A stretch of DNA of 64,000 nucleotides from Planctomycetales bacterium 71-10 (GCA_001898385.1 MKTT01000050.1:1-64000), one strand, 5' to 3'; counted from the stretch's first letter, positions 37,131 through 46,585 are shown. Made by a program: numbers and translations. Notes: generated by a model from the sequence alone, not told the origin.

Positions 37131-37893
37131 CGGTGCGCGTGGCCAGCGGGGTCGTCATGTGGTCGGCGAGCCGGGGCAGGCCCTCGGCCTCCTCGCGGAT
37201 CTTGCCGGCCTCCTGGGCCAGCAGGTCCGCGTGCGTCGCCTGGCCGAGCTTCTCCAGGACGCCGGCGCGGGCGGCGAGGGCGTCGGCCAGGTCGAGGTTC
37301 ATGGCGCTGTAGCGCTTGTGGATGGCGACGGCCCGGCGGTAGTGGCCGTCGGCCTCGGCGAGCGCGCCCGACCTGGCCTCGGCGTCGGCCAGCTCCTTGA
37401 GCGTCAGCGCCACGCGGGCGTCGCCGGGGCCCAGGTGCTTCTCCTCCAGGGCGACGGCCCGGCGGAGCAGGGGGACGGCGTCGGCGTCGCGGTCGATCTT
37501 GCGATAGACGACGGCCAGGAGGTAGATGCTGTCGAACATCACGTCCTCGCGGGTGCGCGGGTCGTGGTCGCGGGCCTCGACGACCCACTTCGCCATCGGC
37601 TCGGCGTCGGAGAACTTCCCCTGGGCGCAGAGGACGCGCGTCAGGTCGTGGCAGCTCCGCGACATGAGCCGCGGATATTCCTTCTGGTAGGGCCGGATGT
37701 ACTCGATCGCGTGCGTGAAGCGGTCGCGCGCCAGCGAGAGATTGCCCTGGTAGTACGCCCCCCAGCCCATGTTGTTGTAGAACGACCAGGCTCCATAGAC
37801 CTCGGCCGACGCGGGGGCCGGCTCGCCGGCCCGCGCAGGGGCGCATGCGACGGCGAGGAGCACACCGAGGCCGATCCGCAGCGAAGTCGACAT
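37111..37893 (-). CDS. Secreted tetratricopeptide-repeat protein
   Basis: The 260-residue protein has a signal peptide (residues 1-21, ending ARAG) and then about four to five TPR-like helical pairs ([80 protein letters not shown]). It likely mediates protein contacts in the periplasm. ATG 37893 is chosen for the signal peptide. It converges with DUF1501 and overlaps it by 20 bases. Confidence 0.75.
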   Translation of the reverse strand: MSTSLRIGLGVLLAVACAPARAGEPAPASAEVYGAWSFYNNMGWGAYYQGNLSLARDRFTHAIEYIRPYQKEYPRLMSRSCHDLTRVLCAQGKFSDAEPMAKWVVEARDHDPRTREDVMFDSIYLLAVVYRKIDRDADAVPLLRRAVALEEKHLGPGDARVALTLKELADAEARSGALAEADGHYRRAVAIHKRYSAMNLDLADALAARAGVLEKLGQATHADLLAQEAGKIREEAEGLPRLADHMTTPLATRTVRPEAR

Positions 37894-37966
37894 CGCAAGC
37901 CTCCGAGGGGTGGGGACACCTTCATGTCGTGCCGTTGGAAACATTGAGGATGGCGACGCCGAGCAT

Positions 37967-37989
37967 CCTTCTCCCCTCGTGGGAGAAGG
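37967..37989 (-). terminator. Hairpin downstream of the isochorismatase-like gene
   Basis: A 9-base stem CCTTCTCCC/GGGAGAAGG with a 5-base loop lies 62 bases after that gene's stop. It matches the terminal hairpin design of the dispersed element and has no T-run, so it may be a repeat remnant rather than a terminator. Confidence 0.4.
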
Positions 37990-38050
37990 GAGGAATTCTC
38001 GGCTCCTCGATGTTTTCGAGCGATAGCCATCCAGTACCCATTCTACGCGA

Positions 38051-38680
38051 TCAGTCCCGCACCCGTGCGCGGTTTCCGGTCGAGATCGCCAGCGCCTCCA
38101 GGTCGATCTCCGACGACGGCCGGACGTCGGCCTTGAGGACGCGGCGCATCAGCTTGAGGGCGGTCCGGTCGTCGTCCTCGTCGACGGCCGCGACGCAATC
38201 CTCGGGGATCACCAGGCCGAAGTCGCGCATGTAGGCGTCGTTCGCCGTGAACAGCACGCAGATGTCGGTCGTGACCCCGGTCAGGATCAGCGTGCGGGCC
38301 CCCAGGTATTCCAGGAGCGTCCCGAGGGTCGTCGAGAAGAAGCCGGAGTGCTTCGGCTTGATGACGAGGTAGTCGTCCTCCTCGGGCCGGAGCTTCGCCA
38401 CGAACTCGCGCCCGGGCGCGTCGGGCTCCAGGCAGTGTTCGACCAGGCTGGCGAAGTCGGACCGCCAGCGGCCGAAGTTGTCGTTGACGTAGATCACCGG
38501 CACGCCGGCCTTGCGGGCGCGGTCGGCCAGTCGCGCCAGGGGCTCGGCGATCGGCCGGGCGTGGGCGAGCAGTGCGTCGGCGTCGGGGAAGTCGAAGCGG
38601 TTGACGACGTCGATGAGCAGCAGCGCGCCGTCGGCCTTGTCGGGGGCGTAGCCGTGGAGGTCGGCGTTCCGGGAAGCCAT
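38051..38680 (-). CDS. Isochorismatase-family cysteine hydrolase
   Basis: The 209-residue protein has the catalytic triad of the family: Asp24 (LLIDVVNRFD), Lys110 (VIKPKHSGF) and Cys141 (GVTTDICVLFTANDA) preceded by the usual cis-peptide region. Members hydrolyse amides or vinyl ethers (nicotinamidase, isochorismatase, biuret and similar hydrolases); substrate unknown. ATG 38680 has AGGAG upstream at good spacing, preferred over the upstream alternative at 38752. It is divergent from an APC permease, which may supply its substrate. Confidence 0.85.
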   Translation of the reverse strand: MASRNADLHGYAPDKADGALLLIDVVNRFDFPDADALLAHARPIAEPLARLADRARKAGVPVIYVNDNFGRWRSDFASLVEHCLEPDAPGREFVAKLRPEEDDYLVIKPKHSGFFSTTLGTLLEYLGARTLILTGVTTDICVLFTANDAYMRDFGLVIPEDCVAAVDEDDDRTALKLMRRVLKADVRPSSEIDLEALAISTGNRARVRD

Positions 38681-38796
38681 GATGCGATCTCCTGGAGAGG
38701 GGGCGTCCGGCATTGCGGCAAAGGCCGTGCCGCCGCAAGATGGGAGCCTCACGCCCCCGCCGGGGGGAGCCTGAGGACGCGACCGGGACGGTTCCG

Positions 38797-40182
38797 ATGC
38801 TGCAACGTCGCTTGCGCCTGCTCCAGGCGGTCAGCCTGAACATGTCGATGATGGTGGGCGTCGGCCCGTTCATCACCATCCCCACGATCATCGCCGCGAT
38901 GCACGGCCCCCAGGCGATGCTGGGGTGGATCGTCGGGGTGTTCGTCGCCCTGGCCGACGGCCTCGTGTGGTCGGAGCTGGCCTCGGCGTTCCCCGGGTCG
39001 GGCGGGACGTACCACTTCTACGACGCGGCGTATGGGGAGTCTCGGACGGGTCGCGCCCTCAAGTTCCTGTTCGTGTGGCAGTTCCTGTTCAGCGGGCCGC
39101 TGGAGGTCGCCACCGGCGCGATCGGCCTGGCGCAGTACGCCGGGTTCTTCATCCCGGCGCTGAACGGGGTCGCCTGGGACTGGGGCTCGCTGGTCCCCGG
39201 CCTGGACGCGCCGGTGCGCTGGTCGAACGTCGCGGGGCTGGGCGTGATGGGGCTGGTGACGTTCCTGGCGTATCGCCGGATCGAGGTCGCGGGGCGGCTG
39301 CTGGTCGTGCTCTGGGTCGGGATGCTGCTGACCGTCGGCTGGGTGATCGTCGTCGGGCTGTCGCACTTCGACCCCAAGCTGGCGTTCGACTTCCCGGAGG
39401 GTGCCTTCTCCCTGACGACGGGCAACGCCGTGGGCCTGGGCGCGGCGCTGGCGGTGGCGATGTACGATTTCCTGGGCTATTACCAGGTCTGCTACATGGG
39501 CGACGAGGTCGAGGAGCCTTCGAAGACGCTGCCGCGGGCGATCCTGATCTCCGTGCTGGCGGTGGCGGCGATCTACCTGACGATGAACGTCAGCATCCTG
39601 GGCGTGCTGCCGTGGCGCGAGGCGATGGAGTCGGAGCACGTCGCCACCGACATGATGGGCCGAGTGCTGGGCCCCGGCGCCGCGGGCCTTCTGACGGGCA
39701 TAGTCATCTGGACCGCCCTGGCGTCGACCTTCGCCGCGACGCTGGGCTACAGCCGCGTCCCGTACGCCTCGGCGAAGGCCGGGCACTTCCCGAGGTTCTT
39801 CGCCGCGACGCACCCGAAGGGGGACTTCCCCCACCGCTCGCTGGTCCTGCTGGGCTTGCTGGGGATGCTGGCGTGCCTCGCCGACCTGTCGACGGTCATC
39901 GCGGCCCTGTTGACCTCGCGGATCCTGATCCAGTTCGTCGGCCAGATCGCCACGGTCTTCTGGATCCGGACGCGGCCCGAGATCATGGCCCGCCTGAATT
40001 TCCGCATGCCGCTGTACCCGCTGCCGGCCGTCGCCGCGCTGGTGGGCTGGCTGTTCGTTTTCCTGACGTCCACGAGGCCGGTGATCGCCTATGGCCTGGG
40101 CTCGCTGGCGCTGGGGATCATCGCCTTCCTCATCTGGGATCGCCTCCGCCCCGGCCGCGGGGCAGCCCACGCCGAAACCTGA
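38797..40182 (+). CDS. APC-family amino acid/amine permease
   Basis: The 461-residue protein is predicted to have about 12 membrane helices. The first helix region has SLNMSMMVGVGPFITIPTI, the APC consensus for substrate/sodium-site 1, and YDFLGYYQVCYMGDEVEEPSKTLPRAI is the conserved helix 6 to loop region of amino acid-polyamine-organocation transporters. ATG 38797 lies just before the first helix; an ATG at 38743 is possible. Its stop is 13 bases before the CLC gene. Confidence 0.87.
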   Translation: MLQRRLRLLQAVSLNMSMMVGVGPFITIPTIIAAMHGPQAMLGWIVGVFVALADGLVWSELASAFPGSGGTYHFYDAAYGESRTGRALKFLFVWQFLFSGPLEVATGAIGLAQYAGFFIPALNGVAWDWGSLVPGLDAPVRWSNVAGLGVMGLVTFLAYRRIEVAGRLLVVLWVGMLLTVGWVIVVGLSHFDPKLAFDFPEGAFSLTTGNAVGLGAALAVAMYDFLGYYQVCYMGDEVEEPSKTLPRAILISVLAVAAIYLTMNVSILGVLPWREAMESEHVATDMMGRVLGPGAAGLLTGIVIWTALASTFAATLGYSRVPYASAKAGHFPRFFAATHPKGDFPHRSLVLLGLLGMLACLADLSTVIAALLTSRILIQFVGQIATVFWIRTRPEIMARLNFRMPLYPLPAVAALVGWLFVFLTSTRPVIAYGLGSLALGIIAFLIWDRLRPGRGAAHAET

Positions 40183-40195
40183 CGAGAGACGTTTG

Positions 40196-42142
40196 ATGCC
40201 CGTCGAAGACCCGAGCGCCACCGATCCCTCGCCCGCCCCCTCGCGCCGCCCCGGCATCATCGCCGCCGGCCTCCGCCGCCTGGCCGACCTCTGGGCGACG
40301 CCCGGGGTGGGCCGGGCCGGCATCTGCTCGCCGCTGGTGGGCGTGGTGGCGGGCCTGGGGGCGGTGGCGTTCCTGATCTCGCTCCAGTTCATGTACGCGC
40401 ACGTCCTGGGCGGCCTGATGCACTTCTCGATGCCGCCGACGCTGGAAGGCGAGGCCCGAGCGGTCTCGTATCCCTGGCCGTGGTGGATGGTCGTCCTGCT
40501 GCCGACGCTCGGCGGCCTGTTCTCCGGCTGGCTGGTCTTCACCTTCGCGCCGGAGGCGGAGGGGCACGGGACCGATGCGATGATCCGCGCCTTCCACAAG
40601 GGGGGCGGGATGATCCGGACGCGGGTGCCGTTCATCAAGGCGGTCGCCTCGATCGTCACGATCGGGACGGGGGGCTCGGCGGGGCAGGAGGGGCCGATCG
40701 CGCAGATCGGGGCGGGGTTCGGCTCGTACCTGGGGCGGGTGCTCCGCCTGCCGGCGAGCGAGCGGCGGCTGCTGGTCCTGGCCGGGGCGGCGGGGGGCGT
40801 CGGGGCGATTTTCCGGGCGCCGCTCGGCGGGGCGCTGTTCGCGGGCGAGGTCCTCTATTCGTCGACCGCGTTCGAGGCCGCGGCGCTCCTGCCGTGCCTG
40901 GCCAGCGCGATCGTGGCGTACTCGACGTTCGCGCTGTTCATCACGCCCCGGCCGGTCTTCGCGATGCCGCCGCTCACGTTCCAGGGGCTGGCCGACCTGC
41001 CGATGTACGTCGGCCTGACGCTGCTTTGCGCGGCGGTCGGCTGGGGGTACACGCGGTCGTTCTACGGGCTCCGCGACCGTTTCTTCCACCCGATGCCGAT
41101 CCCCCGGAAGCTCAAGCCGGCGCTCGGCGGCCTGATGCTCGGCCTGCTGGCCCTGGCGTTCCCGCAGGTGATGGCCGGCGGCTACGGCTGGGTGCAGTGG
41201 GGGGCGATCGGCGAGCCTCCCGAGCTGGCGGTCGGCGGGGGCTCGCCGTTCGTCCCGAACATGTCGGCGGGGCTGCTGCTGGCGGCGGCGCTGGCGAAGA
41301 TCGTCGCGACGGGCTTCACGATCAGCTCCGGCGGGAGCGGGGGCGTGTTCGGGCCCTCGATGTTCATCGGCGGGATGCTCGGCGGCGCGTACGGCCAGCT
41401 CCTGCACTCGCTGGGGTTCGCCGATTCCATCGACCCCTCCGCGTTCGTGCTGGTGGGGATGGGGGGCTTCTTCGCGGGCGTCTCCAAGACCCCGCTGACC
41501 TCGATCGTCATGGTCAGCGAGATGACCGGCTCGTACAGCCTCCTCGTGCCGCTGATGCTGGCCTGCGGCCTGAACGTGGCCCTCTCGCGGCGCTGGACGA
41601 TGTACGAGGAGCAGGTCGGGTCGCCCGTCGACAGCCCGGCGCACCAGGGGGATTTCGTCGTGGACGTCCTCTCGCGCCTGAAGGTGGGCGAGGCCGGCGT
41701 GCGGGCCACCGGCATCGAGACGCTCCCGGCGGCCTTGCCGTTCGACCGGCTGGTGCGGAAGGTCGCGGCCTCGTCCGAGGGCCTGTTCCCGGTGCTCGAC
41801 GCCGAGGGCCGGATGACGGGCGTCTTCACGCTCCACGACCTGCGGCTGGCGCTGCTGGGCTCCGACGCCTGGGGCCCGCTGGTCGTGGCCGACGACCTGG
41901 CGACCCGGCCGGTCTCCGCGGTGACGGTCCACGACGACCTGCACACCGCGCTGCGCCGGATGACCGAGCTGAACACGGACGAGATCCCGGTCGTCGACCC
42001 GGCGGACCGGACGCGACTCGTCGGCCTGCTGAGCCGCAAGGCCCTCACGGCGGCGTACACGTCGCTGATCGAATCCCTCCGCGCCGGCCCCTCCTCCTCC
42101 GGCTCGCCGGCCGGGCCGACGAAGCCGGGGGAGGGCGGCTGA
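40196..42142 (+). CDS. CLC-family chloride channel/antiporter with CBS pair
   Basis: The 648-residue protein has a CLC membrane domain (about residues 45-465) followed by two CBS domains (about 495-635). The gating glutamate is present in GGSAGQEGPIAQIG and the helix N motif in GSGGVFGPSMFIGG. The anion-site GSGIP motif is replaced by GHGTD (about residues 123-127), so the serine that coordinates chloride is a histidine. CBS pairs often sense adenosine nucleotides. It could be a transporter for chloride or another anion. Confidence 0.88.
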   Translation: MPVEDPSATDPSPAPSRRPGIIAAGLRRLADLWATPGVGRAGICSPLVGVVAGLGAVAFLISLQFMYAHVLGGLMHFSMPPTLEGEARAVSYPWPWWMVVLLPTLGGLFSGWLVFTFAPEAEGHGTDAMIRAFHKGGGMIRTRVPFIKAVASIVTIGTGGSAGQEGPIAQIGAGFGSYLGRVLRLPASERRLLVLAGAAGGVGAIFRAPLGGALFAGEVLYSSTAFEAAALLPCLASAIVAYSTFALFITPRPVFAMPPLTFQGLADLPMYVGLTLLCAAVGWGYTRSFYGLRDRFFHPMPIPRKLKPALGGLMLGLLALAFPQVMAGGYGWVQWGAIGEPPELAVGGGSPFVPNMSAGLLLAAALAKIVATGFTISSGGSGGVFGPSMFIGGMLGGAYGQLLHSLGFADSIDPSAFVLVGMGGFFAGVSKTPLTSIVMVSEMTGSYSLLVPLMLACGLNVALSRRWTMYEEQVGSPVDSPAHQGDFVVDVLSRLKVGEAGVRATGIETLPAALPFDRLVRKVAASSEGLFPVLDAEGRMTGVFTLHDLRLALLGSDAWGPLVVADDLATRPVSAVTVHDDLHTALRRMTELNTDEIPVVDPADRTRLVGLLSRKALTAAYTSLIESLRAGPSSSGSPAGPTKPGEGG

Positions 42143-42154
42143 CCCGCCTCGCCG

Positions 42155-43138
42155 TCAACGGCCCGCGGCCTTCTCCGGCAGCTTGACGCGCGCCAGGTAG
42201 ATCGACGTCTTCCCTTCGTGCGACGAGTAGTAGCTGACCCACAGCAGGCCGTCGTGGAGGACGAGGCCCGGGTAGCTGCAATCGCCGCCCGAGGGGAGCG
42301 GGAGGAACTCGGCCAGCGAGCCGGCGTCCGGGTCGAGCCAGCACAGGCCCATGTGCGCCTTGGGGGCGTGCAGCCGGCCGCCGGCGACGATCCGGCCGTC
42401 GGGCAGGCGGAGCATCGCCGGGCCGCCGAGGTGGACGCCCAGGTCCTTCCAGGTCCATTCGGTGTAGGGCGGCTTCGACTTCCCGAGCTGGTTCGTGTTC
42501 GGCGAGCCGTCGCGGCGGAGCAGGCAGAGCGCCGTCTCGTCCGGGAGCCAGGCGAGGGCGGCCTCGTTGGCGAACCCCTGGTCGAAGAGGGTCGGGACGA
42601 GCGTTTCGGCCCGGCCGTCCTTGCCGGCGTAGAGGCGCGTCGAGTGCGGCTCGACGGTGGAGTAGCCGACGGCGTAGCCGGTCCCTTCGTGCCAGGCGGG
42701 ACGCCAGACCCAGAAGTTCGGGTCGCCGACCGGGTGCGGCTCCGACCAATCCTCGCCGTCTTCGGAGAGCCAGACGAACGACTGGTGCTTGACCTTCGAC
42801 GGCGGGTGCAGGGCCGAGGCCCCCGCCAGCATCAGCCGGCCGTCGGGCGTGATGGAGAGCTTCGGGTCGCGCAGGTCGCCGTCGGCCGAGGTGATCCGGG
42901 CGGCCGAGGCCCAGGTCTCGCCGTCCTTCGAGGTCAGCACGCGGAGCGCGCCGTCGGGCGAGACGTGGCCCTGGCCCTCGCGGAAGGCGAGGAACCAGCG
43001 GTCCCGGAAGCGGATCAGGTCGGTGAACGCGTTGTGGTTCGCCTCGTCCCAGACGCGGCGCACGCTCACGATCTCGGCGGGGGCGGGCTCGGCCTGGAAG
43101 CTCGCGAGGCCGAGGGCGATGAGGAGAGGGGGGATCAC
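42155..43138 (-). CDS. Secreted sialidase-like (BNR/exo-alpha-sialidase) protein
   Basis: The 327-residue protein has a short signal peptide (residues 1-16) and a six-bladed propeller-like pattern with Asp-box-like strands (TSKDGETWASA, LSEDGEDWSEP). Arg in LIRFRDRWFLAFREGQGH and RDPKLSITPDGR may line the active site. Sialidase activity is not established; many planctomycete members act on other glycans or are uncharacterised. GTG at 43138 is preferred over an upstream ATG because GGAGGA sits 7 bases before it. Confidence 0.75.
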   Translation of the reverse strand: MIPPLLIALGLASFQAEPAPAEIVSVRRVWDEANHNAFTDLIRFRDRWFLAFREGQGHVSPDGALRVLTSKDGETWASAARITSADGDLRDPKLSITPDGRLMLAGASALHPPSKVKHQSFVWLSEDGEDWSEPHPVGDPNFWVWRPAWHEGTGYAVGYSTVEPHSTRLYAGKDGRAETLVPTLFDQGFANEAALAWLPDETALCLLRRDGSPNTNQLGKSKPPYTEWTWKDLGVHLGGPAMLRLPDGRIVAGGRLHAPKAHMGLCWLDPDAGSLAEFLPLPSGGDCSYPGLVLHDGLLWVSYYSSHEGKTSIYLARVKLPEKAAGR

Positions 43139-43219
43139 GGGCGGTTCCTCCGAGGGATCGACGATGTCCAGCACCGGCCGATCTTCGGCGATCCTCCTCG
43201 CCGACGCCAGACGGCGCCG

Positions 43220-43975
43220 TCAGGCGGCGACGACCTCCATGCCCAGCTCGCGATAGGCGGCGAGGACGTCGTCGGGGGCGTCGGAGTCGGTGACGAGGTG
43301 CGTCAGCCGCCCCGCCGGCGTGATGAGGTGCGGGGCGACGGTCCCCAGCTTCTCGCTGGCGACGACGAGCACGACGTTCGCCGCGTGGGCGAGCAACGCC
43401 CGCTTGACCTCGGCCTCCTCGGCGTCGAACCCCGTCACGCCGGCCTCCGGGTGGAGCCCGGCGGACCCCAGGATGCAGACGTCCGGGCGGAGCAGGCGAT
43501 AGGCGTCGACGGTCGCCACCCCGACCGCCGCCCGCGCCGACTTGAACAGCCGGCCGCCGATCACGATCCCCTCCAGGCTCGGATGCTCGGCCAGGACGGC
43601 CGCGGCGGGGAGGCTGTGGGTCGCGACCGTGAGCGCCAGGTCCGGGCCGACGGCCTCCAGCACGGCGAGCGGGGTCGTCCCGGCGTCGAGCGTGACGACC
43701 TGCCCCGGCTGCAGGAGCCGGGCGGCGGCGGCCCCGATCCGGCGCTTGGCGTCGGTCGACTCCTTCTGCCTCGCCTTGTGCTCGATGGAGGTCGGCGTCC
43801 GCGGCAGGGCGCCGCCGTGGACCCGCTGGAGGAACCCGGCGCGGTCCAGCTCGCGGAGGTCGCGCCGGACCGTGTCCTCCGAGACCCCGAACCGCCGGCT
43901 CATCTCCGAGGCCAGGATCTTCCCCTCGCTCCGGAGCACCTCCAGGAGCCTCTGCTTGCGTTCGGCCGTGAGCAT
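43220..43975 (-). CDS. DeoR-family transcriptional regulator
   Basis: The 251-residue repressor has an N-terminal winged helix (about 1-56; MLTAERKQRLLEVLRSEGK, RFGVSEDTVRRDLRELDRAG) and a C-terminal sugar-phosphate-binding domain (about 75-235; TLDAGTTPLAVLEAV, VIGGRLFKSARAAVG, AGVTGFDAEEAEVKRALL). DeoR proteins bind phosphorylated sugars. ATG 43975 starts the homology. It is divergent from an MFS transporter and HAD phosphatase, with palindromic sites between, so it probably represses them. Confidence 0.92.
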   Translation of the reverse strand: MLTAERKQRLLEVLRSEGKILASEMSRRFGVSEDTVRRDLRELDRAGFLQRVHGGALPRTPTSIEHKARQKESTDAKRRIGAAAARLLQPGQVVTLDAGTTPLAVLEAVGPDLALTVATHSLPAAAVLAEHPSLEGIVIGGRLFKSARAAVGVATVDAYRLLRPDVCILGSAGLHPEAGVTGFDAEEAEVKRALLAHAANVVLVVASEKLGTVAPHLITPAGRLTHLVTDSDAPDDVLAAYRELGMEVVAA

Positions 43976-44056
43976 CGCACTCCCCGCGGGACGGCTTCGC
44001 GATAGGATGGAAGCCAAGCGGGTGGATCGTCGCATCCGCCGCCTCCTTCGTCAATC

Positions 44057-44189
44057 CTGCACGAACTTGCGGCATGTTGCTTGAAGAATCCGAGAATTCG
44101 CCCGCGATGCCTTGATGTCGGTCGGATGACGGCTAGAATCCCTGTGAACTCAGAATATTCGTGCAGAACATTGCAGGCTCATGCAGGAT
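44057..44189. promoter_or_regulatory. Candidate DeoR operator sites
   Basis: CTGCACGAA (44057-44065) and its perfect inverse TTCGTGCAG (44158-44166) flank the MFS promoter. A third related site, CTCATGCAGGAT (44178-44189), reads ATCCTGCATGAG on the other strand, close to ATCCTGCACGAA of the first site. Placement fits repression of both divergent units, perhaps with looping. Confidence 0.45.
44112..44139 (+). promoter_or_regulatory. Sigma-70-type promoter for the MFS-HAD pair
   Basis: TTGATG (44112-44117) and TAGAAT (44134-44139) are 16 bases apart, 41 bases before the MFS start at 44181. Confidence 0.6.
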
Positions 44190-45464
44190 CGAGCATCTTC
44201 CCCCATGGACGACCCGCCGGCCCTTCGAAAGCTTTGGTACCTCCCCAAGCCGCTCGTCTCGCCCGTCGGGCATGAGCGGCTCGCCACGTTCTCGCTGTTC
44301 GCCCTGGACGGGGTGGGGTTCGGCTCGTGGGCGGCGTACCTGCCCACCTACAAGGCCCGGCTCGGCCTGACTGACGGCCGGCTCGGCGTGGCGCTGTTCG
44401 CGCTGGTGGTGGGCAGCCTGATCTCGATGCCGGCGGCGGGGCGGGCCCTGGCCTCGCGGAGCACTCGGGCCGTGACGCTCGTCGGCTGCGTCTCGTTCTG
44501 CCTGACGATCCCGGTGGTCGCGTTCGCGGCGATGACGGTCGGGACGATGCCGGCCTTCGTCCTCGCCGCGTTCCTGTTCGGGGCGACGAAGGGGATCATC
44601 GACGTCGCGGCCAACGCCCACGCGATCGGCGTGGAGCGCGACGGGGCGGGACCGTTGCTGTCGACCTGCCACGGCGGCTGGAGCCTGGGCGTGCTGACGG
44701 GGGCGACGATCGTGGCGGGCGCGCTGCGGATCGGGGCCCCGCCGGTGCTCGCGGCGACGCTGATCGCGGCCGGTCTGCTGGGGGTGACGGCGGCGGCCTC
44801 ATGGTCGCTCACGGAGCACGAACCGGCGGCCGTGGGCGGGCGCGCCGCCCGTTCGGTCTGGCCGCGCGGTCGGCTGATCCCGCTGGCGGCGCTCGCGTTC
44901 CTGGGCCTCTTCTGCGAGGGGGCGATGGGGGACTGGGCGGCGATCTTCCTGTCCGACGTCGTGCGGTCGTCGGCCCCGGCGGCGGCGATCGGGTTCGCGG
45001 CCTACTCGCTGGTCATGATGTGCGGGCGGTTCGGCGGCGACCGGTTCGTCGCCCGACTGGGGCCGGCCCGCGTCCTGGCGGTGAGCGGGTCGAGCATCGC
45101 CGCGGGGCTGGGTGCGGCGCTCGTCCTGCGGAGCTATCCCGCCGCGGTCCTCGGCTTCGCCCTGGTGGGGCTGGGGGTCTCGAACATGGTGCCGATCCTC
45201 TTCCGCTCGGCGGGCCGGGGCGGCGACTCGGGCGCGGCGATCGCGTCGGTGTCGACGGTCGGCTACCTGGGCTTCCTCGCCGGGCCCCCGCTGATCGGGG
45301 CCCTCAGCCAATCGGTCGGCCTGCCGGCCGCGCTCTCGCTCGTGGTCCTCTCCGGCCTCGCCGTCGCCGCGGGCTCGCGGTTCGTCGGCGACGCCCCCGA
45401 AACCGAATCGAACTCATCAAAAACCCTGGAAGAACGCATTCATGTCTGCGAATCGACCCCTTGA
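44181..45464 (+). CDS. MFS transporter (YbjJ-like)
   Basis: The 427-residue protein has about 12 helices with the MFS signature regions YLPTYKARLGLTDGRLGVALF (helix 1-2) and MCGRFGGDRFVARLG (helix 8-9 loop). The pattern GFGSWAAYLPTYK and FGATKGIIDVAANAHA resembles E. coli YbjJ and fucose-permease-like MFS proteins. ATG at 44181 or 44205 are both possible. It overlaps the HAD phosphatase by 23 bases, as ybjJ adjoins ybjI in E. coli. Substrate is probably a sugar or sugar-like compound. Confidence 0.82.
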   Translation: MQDRASSPMDDPPALRKLWYLPKPLVSPVGHERLATFSLFALDGVGFGSWAAYLPTYKARLGLTDGRLGVALFALVVGSLISMPAAGRALASRSTRAVTLVGCVSFCLTIPVVAFAAMTVGTMPAFVLAAFLFGATKGIIDVAANAHAIGVERDGAGPLLSTCHGGWSLGVLTGATIVAGALRIGAPPVLAATLIAAGLLGVTAAASWSLTEHEPAAVGGRAARSVWPRGRLIPLAALAFLGLFCEGAMGDWAAIFLSDVVRSSAPAAAIGFAAYSLVMMCGRFGGDRFVARLGPARVLAVSGSSIAAGLGAALVLRSYPAAVLGFALVGLGVSNMVPILFRSAGRGGDSGAAIASVSTVGYLGFLAGPPLIGALSQSVGLPAALSLVVLSGLAVAAGSRFVGDAPETESNSSKTLEERIHVCESTP

Positions 45465-46278
45465 ATTCTCCCTGGCCGCCATCGACATCGACGAGACGCT
45501 CATCGGCCACGACGGCAAGATCGGCCGGGCCAACCGCGAGGCGATCGCGGGGCTCCGCTCGCGGGGCTGCCGGGTGGTCCTGGCCTCGGGCCGTCGCCAC
45601 GCCAACATGCTGCCGTACTGTGCGGAACTGGGCCTGGACGACTTCGTGGTCTCGTCGCAGGGCGCCCGCGTCGAGCACGCCTCGACGGGCCAGATCCTGC
45701 ACTGGGCCGAGATGGAGCCCGCGACGGCCGCCGCGCTGACGGTCGAAGGGCTGTCGCGCGGGTTCTCCGTCCTGCTCTGGCTGGCCGACCGCGTGCTGGC
45801 CCAGACGCCGTCGGAATGGATCGGCCGGTACGAGCGGTTGACGAACGACCCGGTGGAGATCGTCGACCTGGCGACGCTCGCCGACCGCCCGGCCGAGAAG
45901 GTCATCTGGGCCGCCCACCCCGACGTCGTCTCGAAGGAGGCCGAGGCGATGCGCCGGCGCCTCGACGGCCGGGCGCTGACGACGATCACCGAGCCCTGGT
46001 CGTTGGAGTTCAGCGCCCAGGAGGCCGACAAGCGGCACGGCGTCGCCGCTCTGGCCCGGCACCTGGGCATCCCTCGCGAGCGGGTGATGGCCTTCGGCGA
46101 CGGCAACAACGACGCGGGAATGCTGGCCTGGGCCGGCATGGGCGTCGCGATGCCCCACGGCCGACCTTCCGCCCGAGCCGCCGCCCGCCTCGTCGCCCCG
46201 GACGGCGACCCGGAATCGGCCCTGGCCCGCGGCGTGGAGGCCGTGCTCCGGCGCGCGGAAGGGGCCCTCGTGGCGTGA
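45442..46278 (+). CDS. Cof-type HAD-IIB phosphatase
   Basis: The 278-residue protein has all HAD motifs: DIDETLIG (Asp about 15 and 17), ASGR (about 48-51) for motif II, Lys in AQEADKRHGV for motif III, and GDGNNDAGML for motif IV, with a type IIB cap between. Family members dephosphorylate sugar phosphates and flavin or pyridoxal phosphates. Its coupling with the MFS transporter and DeoR repressor suggests control of a sugar-phosphate pool, an inference from context. Confidence 0.88.
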   Translation: MSANRPLEFSLAAIDIDETLIGHDGKIGRANREAIAGLRSRGCRVVLASGRRHANMLPYCAELGLDDFVVSSQGARVEHASTGQILHWAEMEPATAAALTVEGLSRGFSVLLWLADRVLAQTPSEWIGRYERLTNDPVEIVDLATLADRPAEKVIWAAHPDVVSKEAEAMRRRLDGRALTTITEPWSLEFSAQEADKRHGVAALARHLGIPRERVMAFGDGNNDAGMLAWAGMGVAMPHGRPSARAAARLVAPDGDPESALARGVEAVLRRAEGALVA

Positions 46279-46585
46279 TACAGTGGGGGCGCGGACGCCT
46301 CTCGGGCGTGCCTTTGGAATCTGACGGATCGCTTCGCACGTCTTCCCCCCTCGCGGGGGAAGACAGACCGCGAAGCGGTCAGATGAGGGGGACGACGAGC
46401 ACGAAGGCCGTTGGCATCATCGACGGCTCGTTCCAATGGCTGTCGCGAGATCCGACGGCCGTCCGGCGCGTCGTCCCCCTCATCCGGCCCTTCGGGCCAC
46501 CTTCCCCTGCGAGGGGGGAAGGCCGTCAGGATGCCGAATTCCAAAGGGGCGACCCGCCTCTCCCCGCCCTCCTCGGAGCGCCACC
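46279..46585. other. 307-base gap holding dispersed element copy 4
   Basis: Besides the repeat at 46342-46522 there is no gene; the amidohydrolase ribosome-binding region lies at the right end. Confidence 0.6.
46342..46522 (+). repeat. Dispersed hairpin element, copy 4
   Basis: Inner hairpin is GACCGC-GAA-GCGGTC (46366-46380), with both arms changed together relative to other copies. In the middle, GGCCGTTGG pairs with CCGACGGCC where copy 1 has a different but also paired sequence. Confidence 0.9.
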
